Shown here one piece after another: positions 34,319 through 44,435 of a DNA stretch of 64,000 nt (positions are counted from its first letter, which is position 1; the number at the start of each line of letters is the position of its first letter). The position numbers and the translations under genes were made by a program. Below the pieces are notes generated by a model. The model saw nothing but the letters and a program-made list of their open reading frames with translations, made no database searches and was not told the origin of the DNA. Origin of the DNA: Otatea glauca (lineage: Eukaryota > Streptophyta > Magnoliopsida > Poales > Poaceae); NCBI GenBank assembly GCA_036346275.1, contig CM070722.1, positions 61,913,524 through 61,977,523 of the forward strand, given 5' to 3'.

Positions 34319-34403
34319 CGGCCGCCCAATCCTACAATTTTCAAACCCGAACGACTAGTTTCGAAAAAAAAGATTAAAAATGAATATTAAAGAAAAAAAT
34401 TTC

Positions 34404-34643
34404 TACGGGCAGTTGCTTTCGTGCGGACGGAGTCGTATTAGGCTTTTGCGCAGCACGGCATGTGGAGCGCGCCTGAACGACCCGGGGCCCGAGCATGGAT
34501 GGATGAGCACCAGCAAGGCGTAGCCTCTTGCGAGGACGCGGCACGGCCCGGCCCGAGATGGCCTGGCTGCTGCCGCGCCGCCGAACGCACGCCACACAGG
34601 CCCACGAGAGGGAGCGGAGGTGGTTCCGATCGCGGACGAGGTG
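34404..34643. other. GC-rich DNA between two MULEs
   Basis: 240 bp of GC-rich sequence without a recognised gene. It is the left target flank of the next MULE and continues across it at 38099. Confidence 0.5.
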
Positions 34644-34653
34644 ACGCCTCCAT
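34644..34653 (+). repeat. Target site duplication (left), ACGCCTCCAT
   Basis: Directly abuts the element end GAATTTTTTTTC and is repeated exactly at 38089-38098. Confidence 0.85.
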
Positions 34654-34738
34654 GAATTTTTTTTCTTTAATATTTCTTTTTAATTTTTTTTTTCAAAACT
34701 AGGCATTAGGTTTTAAAAATTGCAAAACTAGGCTCCGG

Positions 34739-34776
34739 TCGCCCGTATATGGGGCGATCGCCCCATATACGGGCGA
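34739..34776. repeat. Perfect 38-bp palindrome in TIR (second sequence variant)
   Basis: The left arm is TCGCCCGTATATGGGGCGA and the right arm its exact reverse complement. It differs from the palindrome at 34281-34318 by one base in each arm, with the two changes complementary. A weaker palindrome follows at 34834-34870. Confidence 0.95.
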
Positions 34777-34877
34777 TTAGTCCCTCCACCCAACGCCTAG
34801 AAACGTCAGCAAACGGTGGCCGTCCACCTGTCACCCCCTGTACGGGCGATCACCCCATACAGGGGCGACAGACTCCT

Positions 34878-34883
34878 TTATAA
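34878..34883 (+). promoter_or_regulatory. TATA-like box at the inner edge of the left TIR
   Basis: CTCCTTTATAAGCCCC immediately follows the second palindrome. Its position fits a transposase promoter carried by the TIR. Confidence 0.4.
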
Positions 34884-35551
34884 GCCCCTCGGCGCAGAGA
34901 GCAGCCCATAGCCGAGCGCAGGGAGAAAGAGAGGGGGAGAAGAAGAGAAGAGAAGAAGAGAAGGGGAAGCCGAGAAATTTAGGTAAATTTCGGATTTTTA
35001 TTGTAGAGTTAGCTTTAGGAATTTTTTGTAGAGGTAAATGTAGGAATTTTTTTATAGGTTATGTAGTATTTAGAAATTTAATGTAGCATTTAATATTTAG
35101 GAATTTGTTGTAGTATTTAGAAATTTTAGGATTATGTATTGTTTACAAATTTTAGGATTGTATAGTGTTTAGAAATTTAATATAACAGTTAATATTCAGA
35201 AATTTAATGTAGTATGTAGTATCTAGTATTTAGAAATTTAATTTAGTATTTCAGTATGTGCAAATTTAATGTAGTATTTAGTATGTAGAAATTTAATACA
35301 GTAGAAATATTAGGCAATATTTAGAAATTTAATTTAGTAGGGTTGTGTATTAGTAATTTTATATGCAAATATTGTATTAGGCAATATATATACAAATGTA
35401 ATGTGGTATAAATCTAATTTAGTAGGGTTGTGTATTACTAATTTTATTATGCAAATAATGTATTACACAATATATATACAAATGTAATGTGGTATAAATT
35501 TAATTTAGTAGGGTTGTGTATTACTAAATTTATTATGTAAATAATGTATTA
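34884..35551 (+). other. Transposase leader of the short MULE
   Basis: Purine tract (about 34920-34975) followed by AATTTAATGTAGTATTTAG-type repeats, homologous to 16331-17021. Ends at a deletion junction with transposase coding sequence. Confidence 0.6.
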
Positions 35552-35948
35552 GGCGCGAGGGGTGGCCGACGAGGGGGAGGAGGTGGAGGACATATTTCAC
35601 CTGATGGAAGAAGAGGACCGTGCGGATGAGAAAGTCCCTGATGGTGAGCACTTTGACGAGGAGGACAACGCTCCTGAGGTGCCTATCCCTGGTGCGTGGA
35701 GCAATTACAGTTTCGAAGACCTAACAATGAATGAAGGGAGCATTGATGCATGGGAGTATCGTGAGAACAAGGTGACGGAGGGGGCCATATATAAAGACAA
35801 AGAGGTTGTGATGGATGCGGTGAAGTACTGGGCAATGTCTCTCCGACGGCAATTCAAGGTAGTGAAGTCCAGCAAGAAGGAGTACGACGTGAAGTGCGTA
35901 GTTGATTCGTGCCCATGGCGGGTGCATGCATATTGTATAACTGTCTGA
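35552..35948 (+). pseudogene. Transposase fragment (DNA-binding domain only)
   Basis: Reads open as an acidic linker (DLMEEEDRADE-like) followed by GAWSNYSFEDLTMNEGSIDAW and the DBD_Tnp_Mut segment GAIYKDKEVVMDAVKYWAMS to VDSCPWRVHAY. It then enters foreign sequence and stops at 35946-35948. The first about 170 codons and everything after the DNA-binding domain are deleted. If transcribed from the TIR promoter it could in principle give a truncated DNA-binding peptide able to compete for transposase sites; this is inference only. Confidence 0.75.
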
Positions 35949-36074
35949 GTTAGTAACATGAGTGCCTTATCACTTTAAATTGTACAAATCCATGTATGTT
36001 TTATTAATTGTGCGGAGATTGCTTTGCCTATGCCACACGACGTGACAACACACCAACGCCTCGGTGCACCTATC

Positions 36075-36145
36075 GCCTCTAGTTGGGGCGATCGCCCTAA
36101 TATGGGGCGATCGCTCCATACCCTGGAGATATCTGCCCTTTATAA
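36075..36145 (+). promoter_or_regulatory. Internal GCGATCGC cluster and TATA box before the GRF-like gene
   Basis: GGGGCGATCGCCC and GGGGCGATCGCTCC lie at about 36085-36115 and TTTATAA at 36139-36145, roughly 105 bp before the ATG at 36250. The arrangement is the same as at 22170-22285 in the complete MULE. Confidence 0.55.
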
Positions 36146-36249
36146 CATTCGTTCTCACTCGCGGTCTCGCAAAGACGGCAGCAAGAGAGGAAGAAAGAAT
36201 AGAAGAGAGGAGGGAAGGAGGGAGAAAAAAAATTCAGGATCAATCGAAA

Positions 36250-36828
36250 ATGCCGAGGCGTGCAAGTGCAAAGGGAAAGGGGAAAGCAAAGGAAGAAGCA
36301 AGTGCATGCCCGCGCAATTTAGCGTACCAAGATCTCTTCCTACCTCATGGAGCTGTAGCACCCATGTGTATGTGCGGAGATCCTTGCAGGCTTGTCCGCT
36401 CTTGGGAAATTCCAACTTGGAAGAGGAGGTATTGGAAGTACCGCAACTACGCTTTTGATCCACTGGAGTCTGGAGAAGAGCCTGAAGGATCGTCACATGG
36501 TAACAATCGTACGGGTTACGTAATATTTGTGAATGAAACTTTTGATAATTTACATTTCATGCAGTCACCTCCACCACTGTGTGAATTTGAGCGCTGGTTT
36601 GATATGGAGATCAACCCCGACGACCAACAGCTTCTTGACCAAGCCAACCAGCAGGACGAGTTCACGCGGCAGCTTCAAGAGCAGCGCGATGCCGCACGCG
36701 AGGAGGCACGTAGGAAGGAAGCGGAGGAGAAGGAGGCCGACAGAGAGAGGAAACGAGAGAGGGCACGGCGTGCCAGAGATGCCCCACCGGAGGCATGGGC
36801 AAATGGGAAGTGGCCTCGAAGCACTTAG
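36250..36828 (+). CDS. GRF-like zinc-finger / coiled-coil protein of MULE, open, 192 aa
   Basis: The ATG at 36250 gives MPRRASAKGKGKAKEEAS, a basic N-terminus. An in-frame upstream extension exists but the complete MULE starts at the same Met. Residues 38-46 (PMCMCGDPC), RRYWKYRNYAF (59-69) and PPLCEFERWFD (108-118) match the GRF zinc-finger pattern CxCG...RxFxxC...C.FF.W.D. The third ligand position is Tyr64 here, whereas the complete copy has Cys, so one zinc ligand seems lost. Residues about 126-180 form a highly charged helix (QRDAAREEARRKEAEEKEAD), likely coiled coil. It ends at TAG 36826-36828. GRF fingers bind single-stranded or structured nucleic acid. The role in transposition is unknown. 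Confidence 0.72.
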   Translation: MPRRASAKGKGKAKEEASACPRNLAYQDLFLPHGAVAPMCMCGDPCRLVRSWEIPTWKRRYWKYRNYAFDPLESGEEPEGSSHGNNRTGYVIFVNETFDNLHFMQSPPPLCEFERWFDMEINPDDQQLLDQANQQDEFTRQLQEQRDAAREEARRKEAEEKEADRERKRERARRARDAPPEAWANGKWPRST

Positions 36829-37904
36829 TAGACGTCTAGTTTTAACTATTATTTTCCTTGCTCGTGGTACTCCTTCCAATTTTAAACCGTAGTAAAGAGT
36901 GTGGCCTACCTTATTTTCCACAGTAACCTACGACTCGACCTTCGTTATGATATTTCGCGTGCTGCCGAAAAGGCTTAAGAGTTTCATTGTTGCCTCGACC
37001 ATAATACTTTGGGTTATTGCACTGGCAGGATTAATATGCAAAGCAAGGTGTAAATAAAATATTTTCCCGCCATATGGTACTGCATATATCGAAGAGCAAA
37101 CCTGGGCCGTTCTCCCTGCAAATTACACATGAACATGATATTTCGCGGGTTGCTGAAAAGGCTTCAGTGTGTCAAGCAAGTGAGACTACTTACAATTATT
37201 TGGTTTATTCAACTGAGCTCATTCTTAAATTTTTTTGAAAAAATGGGACACCTAACACCCTACGAACAAGGCATATTTATTTCAGGATTTTTCGAGCCAT
37301 GGTTCGTATAGTTTATTCATAATACAGTAAGTGGTCTTTAAGTAAAATTGATTTATACAATTTAAATTTGCACGACACATCGTACTTTTCATAACGTAAT
37401 GCAAATGCTTATATATTAATGCGACGACATTTAACGGTGGTTCTCGAGATTTTAATGGCCTTAATATACCATGCACGTGGGATCATTGCGCGGCGCACAT
37501 CGGGTGTAGTCGGGCGTTGCGGTACCGCGCGCGCGACTGACGAGATAAAGGCTCGTTTCCGACTTCGTGCGAAAGATACGACTTCGAGTCAATTAAATAT
37601 AACATATGTCAGTAAATCGATACTAAGAGGTATCAATAATTTAAAGATTAGTGCTTCCAACATGGTATATTTTGCCTAATACATACAAAAAATTACAGTA
37701 AATCAATACTAAGAGGTATCACGTACTTAAAGATCGGTATTTTCGTTAAAATTTATTTCTAATCAATACTAAGAGGTATTAACTGTTTAAAGATATAAAA
37801 TATTAAAGTATATCAGAACTATGACTATTTTCGTTATTTTTCTCCTATTGATTATTCTCGGAAACGAATTTAGGAATTAAAATTACAAAAAAAAAAATCA
37901 GTCT
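36829..37904. other. 3' subterminal region of the short MULE with a 188-bp repeat
   Basis: GATATTTCGCG occurs at 36949 and 37137, exactly 188 bp apart, marking one full unit and the start of a second. This unit is the reverse complement of the array at 30988-31735. The rest (37400-37900) matches 30186-30900 inverted. Non-coding. Confidence 0.75.
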
Positions 37905-38088
37905 TGTCGCCCTATACTTGGGCGACAGGACTGTGCACCGTTAAATGGCCGTTTGGGTTGGCACCTGTCGCCCAGTGCTAGGACGATCGCCCAGTGCTGA
38001 GGCGACATGGGCCCAAAAGTGAAATTTTTTCACTCCGGCGTCTAGTTTTGAAAAAAAATTAAAAAGAAATTTTAAAGAAAAAAAATTC

Positions 38089-38098
38089 ACGCCTCCAT
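38089..38098 (+). repeat. Target site duplication (right), ACGCCTCCAT
   Basis: Exact repeat of 34644-34653, adjoining the element end at 38088. Confidence 0.85.
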
Positions 38099-38788
38099 TG
38101 CCCGGAGTACTGTGTCGTGGATTGGGAGGTCGCCGGGCGCGCGGCGGATCCTCTCTGTCCTGTTCGAGTTGCCATACACAGCTCCGCCACCCCAGCCTCG
38201 ACTTACGTCGCTACTGCCGCTACATCTGCAACAACCGCAGCGAGCTCGGCCGGTGGCAGCAACAAGGACGCGACAGATCCCCAATCAAGTCACCGGCCTC
38301 CTCATCGACCTGCTCTTTCCGGCTCAGTTACAGCTTCATATAACAACAACACAGCTGAGGTTACAAAGAGAGAAACAGATAAGACTGCCAGTGCATCATG
38401 GTCAATAACTCAATATATAGGAATACAGCACCACACAGGCACACAGCTCATACAACACTTCTATTCCACGGTTTGACACCATATACTTCACAAAACACTT
38501 TACTCGTAAATAGTCGTATACACTCAAATTATACTGCGCTCTAAAGATGCAACGCGTCCCATGACTACAAGTGCACACTAGACAACAGCAAACGTGAAAG
38601 CTACTTTCTGGTAGGTCACTTTATACGTAGTTTCACACGACTAATTACAACATTACAGGATTTCTTTGCTATAAATATTTGGTCCAGGAAGCTCCTGTCT
38701 GAATGGTCGTCTCGGGAGCAATAAATATGTCGAGCATTCTTCACAATAGAAGCATTATTTACATATACGTCCCTTCTCCAACCGCGTT
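38099..38788 (-). other. 3' UTR and downstream flank of the KNOX gene
   Basis: The part next to the stop codon (about 38600-38788) is probably 3' UTR. The GC-rich part at 38099-38300 is the continuation of the MULE target flank. No separate gene is supported. Confidence 0.4.
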
Positions 38789-41700
38789 CTACCAAGATTG
38801 CTCGGCGTTGCCATCACCTGCATTGCTTCTTTTTTCCAAGCATAAACAGACAGAAAATGGAAACCAGAGAGGTGTCAAGCTTGTAAAAGAAATTTTCAGT
38901 AAAAATTTTGCAATATGATACCTTTTTCTCTTGCTTTTGTCTGATGAGGATGAGGCAGGATTGCTGTGCCAGTTCCGTTTACGTTGGTTGATGAACCAAT
39001 TGTTGATCTGCTTTAGTTGCAACCCTGTTTCCTGCACCAGGCGAGCCTTGTCCTCCTCCTAAACAAGTTACGGAAGATGCTCATCGGTAGCAGAAAGAAA
39101 ATGCTGGTAAAAGGTTGGTAATGGTATCTGTGAGATGTTACATACAGTTGGGTATGGCCATTTCGAATGAGCCTGCCACCAAGCTTTCAAAGTAGATGCT
39201 GTGTCCCCTGGGAGTTTTCCAGCTCTTCGCTTCCGAAGTATCTCTTCCCTAATATCCACAAGCTTTTCTCTGTACCCCTGAATGTTGGGAATTTTGTTTA
39301 AGAGTTTAGACAACACCACGCTAACAACTGATAATTTTTAGATGGTCACAACTTTACCTGTTTAAGCTCATGTTTCAGCTCTTGCCGTACGCGCTCAACT
39401 AAGGATCTCTCACCCTCGGTCAGCATTAAGGGACCAAAGCCCATACCATCTGACCCGTCATTTCCATCAAAAATGTTGCTCTCACTGTCAACCTGATTGT
39501 CTTCATCATCAGACATGGTTGCTCCGGTGCCTTCACCGGGAGATGCCCCTACAGGAAGGGTTGATATTAGCACAACTCATAATAGGCCAATCACCAGCTT
39601 ATCTTGGTCAAATTTAGAATTCATATTGCCTCTGCCACTACGAGACATAACCAAGCGTCCAAGCCTATGTATACTTAGATTGGTTCTAGGTTTATCATTG
39701 TAGTTTCTCCCGAACACCACTCATTATCTTCTGCAGGCATGCTTCCCATGCTCAGCAGTACATGTGTCTCAAGCCCAATTGAAGAAGTGACATCTCAGCG
39801 GCAGACTGATGCAAACCAGATGATGCTAACACATTCAAACAGACCCAGCAAAGTTGCATGTGATAGTCCACAAAACATTGAAAAGTATACACTACAGTTT
39901 TCAGAAGGTCATAACTTTGGTTAATGACATCCATTTTCGGTGTGTGAAGGGGCATTCACATAGTTTTTCATAGATGCATGACCCTTAAAGGTGGCAATTG
40001 TTCGTTACATGTCTTAATTATTAAGTAAAAAAAACTATAGTATAATATAAAGGAAGGCCACTAGAAAATTTTCTAGCTCTGTTGGTGCCTTTTGTACCCA
40101 CGAATCATTTGTGAGTTTCAAAAACATATTTGGAATCCTTTTTGTTGTACATTAAAAAAGGGGCTTCTGGGCCTATACATACTTGTTATTGTTACTTCAA
40201 ATTTCCAGTGATAAAATAAATATTGCTAATTTTTCTACTTATTGTAGCTGTCTATTTTTCCACAAGCAACATGAAGTAGTTCAAAGGGTACAATTTGTGT
40301 CATGGTTCCCTATTATATATTCCGGACTGTACTGTGTGGAAGCTAATTGCACTATAGAAATAGTAACTCTGATCAGGACAATTCAGTTGAGATTATGCTC
40401 ACAAAGGCACTAGCAGTTCGGTTGCGTGCTTCATGCAACACATGGTTCGCACAACTGCAACATATATCGAAGTCAATTCTCAGAGGATACAACTTTAAAG
40501 CCGGGTTCAACAACTTCAATTTGCAATTCTTGTATGTGTTAGACAATATCCTAAATTGCCTTGTATAGAGACTGCTAGTATCATGTATTACCTTGTATAC
40601 ATAATTGCCTTATATAGTCTTTCCTTTTGTACCCTCATGTACATGTATATATTCTGGCATATTAGCCTCATGATGAATACAAGTGTTATTCATAACATGG
40701 AATTAGAGCCAAATTATGGTTTTCACCGGCGTTGCACTTGCGCCAATCTCCACCTTCTACTTGTTGGTCAGTAGCCACCGCTCTTCCTGCGGCTCTTCCT
40801 GCTGTTGAGTCAAAAATTTTGCCGTCTGGGTCATTTTCGACATCGTCATCTCTGGCTGACGTCATCTCTAGCCATTGTCGTCATCTCCTGTGGGCAGCCG
40901 GCTCCGCGTGGCGTGCCTCCGTTCCACCGGTCTGGGCCAGGGGCTCCGCCTCGACTACCGACCACCTTTGGCCATCGACCCCCTTCGGCCCTGCCCCTGC
41001 TACGCCTGGTCCTCCTCCGTGCAGCACGCCTTCGCTCCGCCGATCCGGGCACTGCCTCCGCTCAGCCGGTCAGGACTTGAGGCTCCACCTTGGCTACCGA
41101 CCGCCCTTGGCCACCGACCGCCTCCAGCCTTGCCCGGCTAGGCCGCCTCCGCTCCGCCGGCCCAGGAGACCGGATCGATTGATTTGAATTTAATCTGGTT
41201 TCCGATTCAGCTTGGCTCCAGCTTCGGCTTCCTCGGCCGATCGAAAAAAAAACAAAAAACAAAAAAAGAGGGAGAGAAAAAATGCCGTTGTCTTCTGGTT
41301 CTTCCTCAGGCACCGTGTCTGTCCCTCGTTGCCCGGTTATTTTCGATGGTCTCAATTATCGAGATTGCGTTCTACATATGCGCCTTCACATGTGTGGTTA
41401 GCGTGTTTGGGAATTTCTCACCGAGAGCTATCTTGTTCGCCTCGTCCTACTGCCCCTAGTACGCCTGTTATTCCCAAGGAGGCTGATGATGCAGCTCGAC
41501 AGAAGGTGTCTGATGATCATAATGATATTGTAGAGTCTTTTCAGACTCAGTTTGTTGTCTAAAAGATATAAATTGATGAGGATGCCCGTGGCTCCGCTAT
41601 TTTGGTTGCTAGCATTGAGGTGCATCTCACTAGCGACATTGTTGCTTTGTCTTTAGCATAGTCGATGTGGACGCATCTTCGCGACCACTATGAGCATGCT

Positions 41701-43351
41701 AGTGATTCTTTGTACCTTACTGTCGTGCGACAGGAGCAGTCGCTGCAGCAAGGTGATTCTATCATAGATGAGTTCTATGCGTAGCTATCTTCAGTGTGAC
41801 GTCAGCTTGATTCTTTTTTACCGGAGATTTGCCGCACTTGCCAGTACCGTCAGCATCAGCACTCTCATTTGGAGCTTCACTGCGTCTACGGCTTCTTGAC
41901 ACGTTTTCGGGTGAGTTTGAGCAGATTTGTGTCCAGTTGCTCACTCACCATCCTCATGTTAGAGGCTCTTGCAGCTATTCGTACTGAAGAGACTCGTCTT
42001 CGTGGTGCGGGTCTATTGGTATCTCCTTTAGTCTTGGCGGTGCCTCATACTATTCACAGCAGTATGCAATAAAGACTTAAGAGAGAAATGATACTACAAT
42101 AAAGATGGACTCAATTTGTATTTTTTGTATCTAATAGGACTTAGAAGGGCGTGAATTTTGAGCTCAATTTTCTATCGGGAAAGAAACAATGGAGGAAAGG
42201 GTCAAAAGTCAGTATTTGTTGTGGTGGAAGCTTCAATAAGAGGTGCACATCATTGCTTGCATGACACTTACTGCGACCATCAGTACGAATAAAACAGAGA
42301 AAACAACAAATATCTAGAGTACAGATTGTAAATTCCTCTTCCTAAAAAAACCCAGGAAGCTCCTATTTCCTGTCGAACACTATAAAAAAAGAAAATCTTT
42401 GTGCTACCTGTAAGACTTTGTAAAGTTTGCTCAAGCTCCCAGCAAGCCATCACCGCTTCCATTGCGTGAACACGCACATGCTGCTGGAGTTGTTCCTTGA
42501 ACGAACAAAGGAGCAATACATAATGTGTCTGCAAGAAAAACAAAATATATTAGACTAGAAAAAAGCCAGTAGAACAATATGATGCGACCTAAGGAAGATT
42601 ACCATTTCCAAGCAAAAGAAGAGCTACTGATAAACAAAAAGGACACTTCTAGATGAAAAAATGAGGTCGTTGCGCATAACCCTAGGGAGCAGAAATTCTT
42701 TGTGAGTAGTAAGGAAAACAAGTCATGAGTTAGCATCGTCAATTCACGGGCCTATTTTACACCAAAACCATGGGAACCATTGCTACTCCTACATAATTAA
42801 TCCAACCCGTTCCAAATTCCATTTCAATTACAAATAGCAAATTTCATTCCCGTTTCAAACCCCAATTTTTTGCATCACACAACCACAATATGTTTTAGCA
42901 TGTCAATTACAGCATCCAATCGTACAAGCCAACTCACACGGGGAGAATTCCACCGTGAATCCAACACCAGCGAGACAGCAGGCAACTTCGTAGTGAGACT
43001 TAAGACCGTGTGTGTGAGAGAGGAATCGAGTCTTACCATGAAGAGATCGAGCTCCTCGCCGCCGGAGGGCGCGCCAGCGGCCGCGGCTAGGGGCGGGGGC
43101 CGCGCGGCTATCTGCGCGTCGATGCGCGGCAGCTGGTCGACGGGGGTGGCGACGCGGAGACATGCGACGTGCGCCTCCAACAGCCGCTCGTACAGCGGGT
43201 GCGCCGCGATGGCCGCCTTCTCCCTTTCCCACCCGCCACCCCCACCCCCACCAGCAGACGCGAAGCTAGGGGTCGGCGACGCCACCCCCGCCGCCGCTGC
43301 CGCGGCCGCCGCGTCCATCGCTAGCGCGTGGTCGGGGTAGTGGAACGCCAT
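38789..43351 (-). CDS. Class II KNOX (TALE) homeobox transcription factor, 6 exons, 311 aa
   Basis: Exons in transcription order: 43351-43037, 42528-42408, 39548-39358, 39277-39146, 39058-38922, 38828-38789. The joined frame is open. Exon 1 begins [16 protein letters not shown] and contains KNOX1 ([20 protein letters not shown]); exon 2 is KNOX2 ([18 protein letters not shown]). Exon 3 is an acidic linker ([13 protein letters not shown]) leading to ELK (about 203-224). The homeodomain (about 225-288) has the TALE Pro-Tyr-Pro at 250-252 and recognition helix [10 protein letters not shown] (274-283). The protein ends GDGNAEQSW. The family is nuclear and binds DNA with BELL partners; class II members act in differentiation and secondary-wall control. 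From memory it is close to rice HOS59-type proteins. The last acceptor (GGAAAAAAG) lacks a pyrimidine tract. Confidence 0.94.
40560..42075 (+). mobile_element. Ty1/copia remnant: LTR end, primer-binding site and gag, in KNOX intron 2
   Basis: TGGAATTAGAGCC at 40698-40710 resembles the copia initiator-Met primer-binding site (TGGTATCAGAGCC), placing an LTR end at 40697. After a C-rich leader, shifting frames give a copia gag (UBN2 type): [20 protein letters not shown] (about 41333), [26 protein letters not shown] (about 41478), [18 protein letters not shown] (about 41667) and [24 protein letters not shown] sequence (about 41730). Stops and frame changes show it is dead. No protease, integrase or reverse transcriptase follows; similarity ends near 42075. 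It lies antisense to the KNOX transcript. Confidence 0.7.
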
Positions 43352-43888
43352 GCGAGATCACCGCGGCAGGTGGCCTTTGCCTTTGCCTCGCCGCGCCGCC
43401 GGCGAGGCGGTTGTGGAGTTGCAGCGGAGGCGTGGACGCGCAACTACTCCGGGGAGTCGGGTCGTCGAGTGGTACCACCTCGAAAATTGAGATGAGGACT
43501 GGTACTAATAGTAAGTGGTGGAGCAGATAGAAAGGGATGGATGGTGCAGACGTGTAGTGGTAGCCTGGTAGGGGACCATGGCTTGGGGCAGAGGAGTGAT
43601 AGGCACCTTTGTTTCGCGCTGGCACGTGAATCATACTTGCGACTTGCGAGAGTAAATCGCAATACAATATTATACTAGTATACTAATATTATTGTCCCAT
43701 AAAAAAAAGTATATCAATATTATTGTAGTACATCTTTGATTTCAGCTTATGAATCTAGTAGTGGCATCATGCTGATACAGTTTATAATTTCAGGATTTTT
43801 TTATGTGTACAATCATAGCTACAAACGGAAAAACCAATACCACATGTGGCCGATTATTGTGCTCCAGATTGGTAAGCTTCCCTCTCGT
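43352..43888 (-). promoter_or_regulatory. 5' flank of the KNOX gene
   Basis: About 300 bp of GC-rich sequence precedes the ATG on the minus strand, including C/T-rich 5'-UTR-like sequence. It turns AT-rich beyond 43650. No clear TATA box was chosen. The hAT-like element starts at 43889, about 540 bp upstream of the start codon. Confidence 0.4.
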
Positions 43889-44435
43889 TAGGGGTTGAAA
43901 ATCGGTAGATATTGCTCTTTTAGTATTTTAACTTTTTTTCTCGAATTCAGAACCGGATACGGATACGAATCTGAGTTATTCGAGATACAGATACGGGATA
44001 GATACGTGATGGATTTAGATCGAAAATGGATAAAGATATACGGATAATACACGCATATATAAAGTAATATATGTTGAATCAAAACATATAAATATATGAC
44101 CATAATAACAAATTATATATCAACCAAACACAATAGATATCATAGAAAAATATGTTGATTCAGGATTAAATAGAACCAACTAATTATGAAGATAAATGGG
44201 CTGCTATAGAAAATATGCAATAAATGGGCTAAGTCTTGCGAAATATCCGAATTGAAAAAAGAAATAGGATACGGATCCCGTCCGTATTTTTTGGATATTG
44301 ATTGCTCCGAATTTGATCCCGAATTCGTATTAAGTATTCGGATCCGACCGAACAATCAAATTTCTTCTCGAATCTGGTTCCGATTAGATCTGACTCTATA
44401 TCGGACGAAAAATATCCAACCCGTTTTTACCCCTA
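43889..44435. mobile_element. Non-autonomous hAT-like element (copy 2)
   Basis: Left end TAGGGGTTGAAAATCGG; right end read inward TAGGGGTAAAAACGGGT. Subterminal CCGGATACGGATACG repeats as in the copies at 13865 and 45674. About 550 bp with no ORF. A matching 8-bp target duplication could not be shown. Confidence 0.6.

Larger units (their letters stand above)
29991..34403 (-). mobile_element. Inverted MULE copy with partial transposase and 188-bp array, no TSD
   Basis: The left end starts GAATTTTTTTCTTTAATATT and the right end, read inward, GAAATTTTTTTCTTTAATATT. Both then carry GAAACTAGTCGTT and GCGATCGC-type palindromes, so this is the same family as the copies at 16111 and 34654. The transposase side is at the right, so the element is in minus orientation. 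Flanking decamers (GTGTTTGGAG left, TACGGGCAGT right) do not match. The PMD and GRF-like genes are missing; a truncated transposase (31737-33402) runs directly into four 188-bp repeats. The copy is probably a recombinant or internally rearranged. Confidence 0.75.
34654..38088 (+). mobile_element. Short MULE derivative (3435 bp) keeping the GRF-like gene
   Basis: Left TIR 34654-34873 starts GAATTTTTTTTCTTTAATAT; right TIR 37905-38088 ends with its inverse. A perfect 10-bp duplication (ACGCCTCCAT) flanks it. Compared with the complete copy, two internal deletions are visible. One joins the leader to the transposase near 35551; the other joins transposase sequence to the region before the GRF-like gene near 35933, removing the catalytic domain and the whole PMD gene. 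What remains is a short transposase fragment (35552-35948) and an open GRF-like zinc-finger gene (36250-36828). It is non-autonomous; the exact TSD and open gene suggest comparatively recent movement with transposase supplied elsewhere. Confidence 0.9.

Noticed and set aside
16201..38010. GCGATCGC octamers as a sign of cyanobacterial DNA (HIP1-like)
   Set aside because: All are confined to the TIRs and internal promoter-like regions of one plant MULE family, inside clearly plant sequence.
40732..41187. 151-codon Pro/Ser-rich frame
   Set aside because: This is the C-rich leader between the copia primer-binding site and gag, not a separate gene.
42870..43340. 156-codon open frame on the + strand
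   Set aside because: It is antisense to KNOX exon 1 and its flank; the GC-rich sequence of the real exon keeps the opposite frame open.
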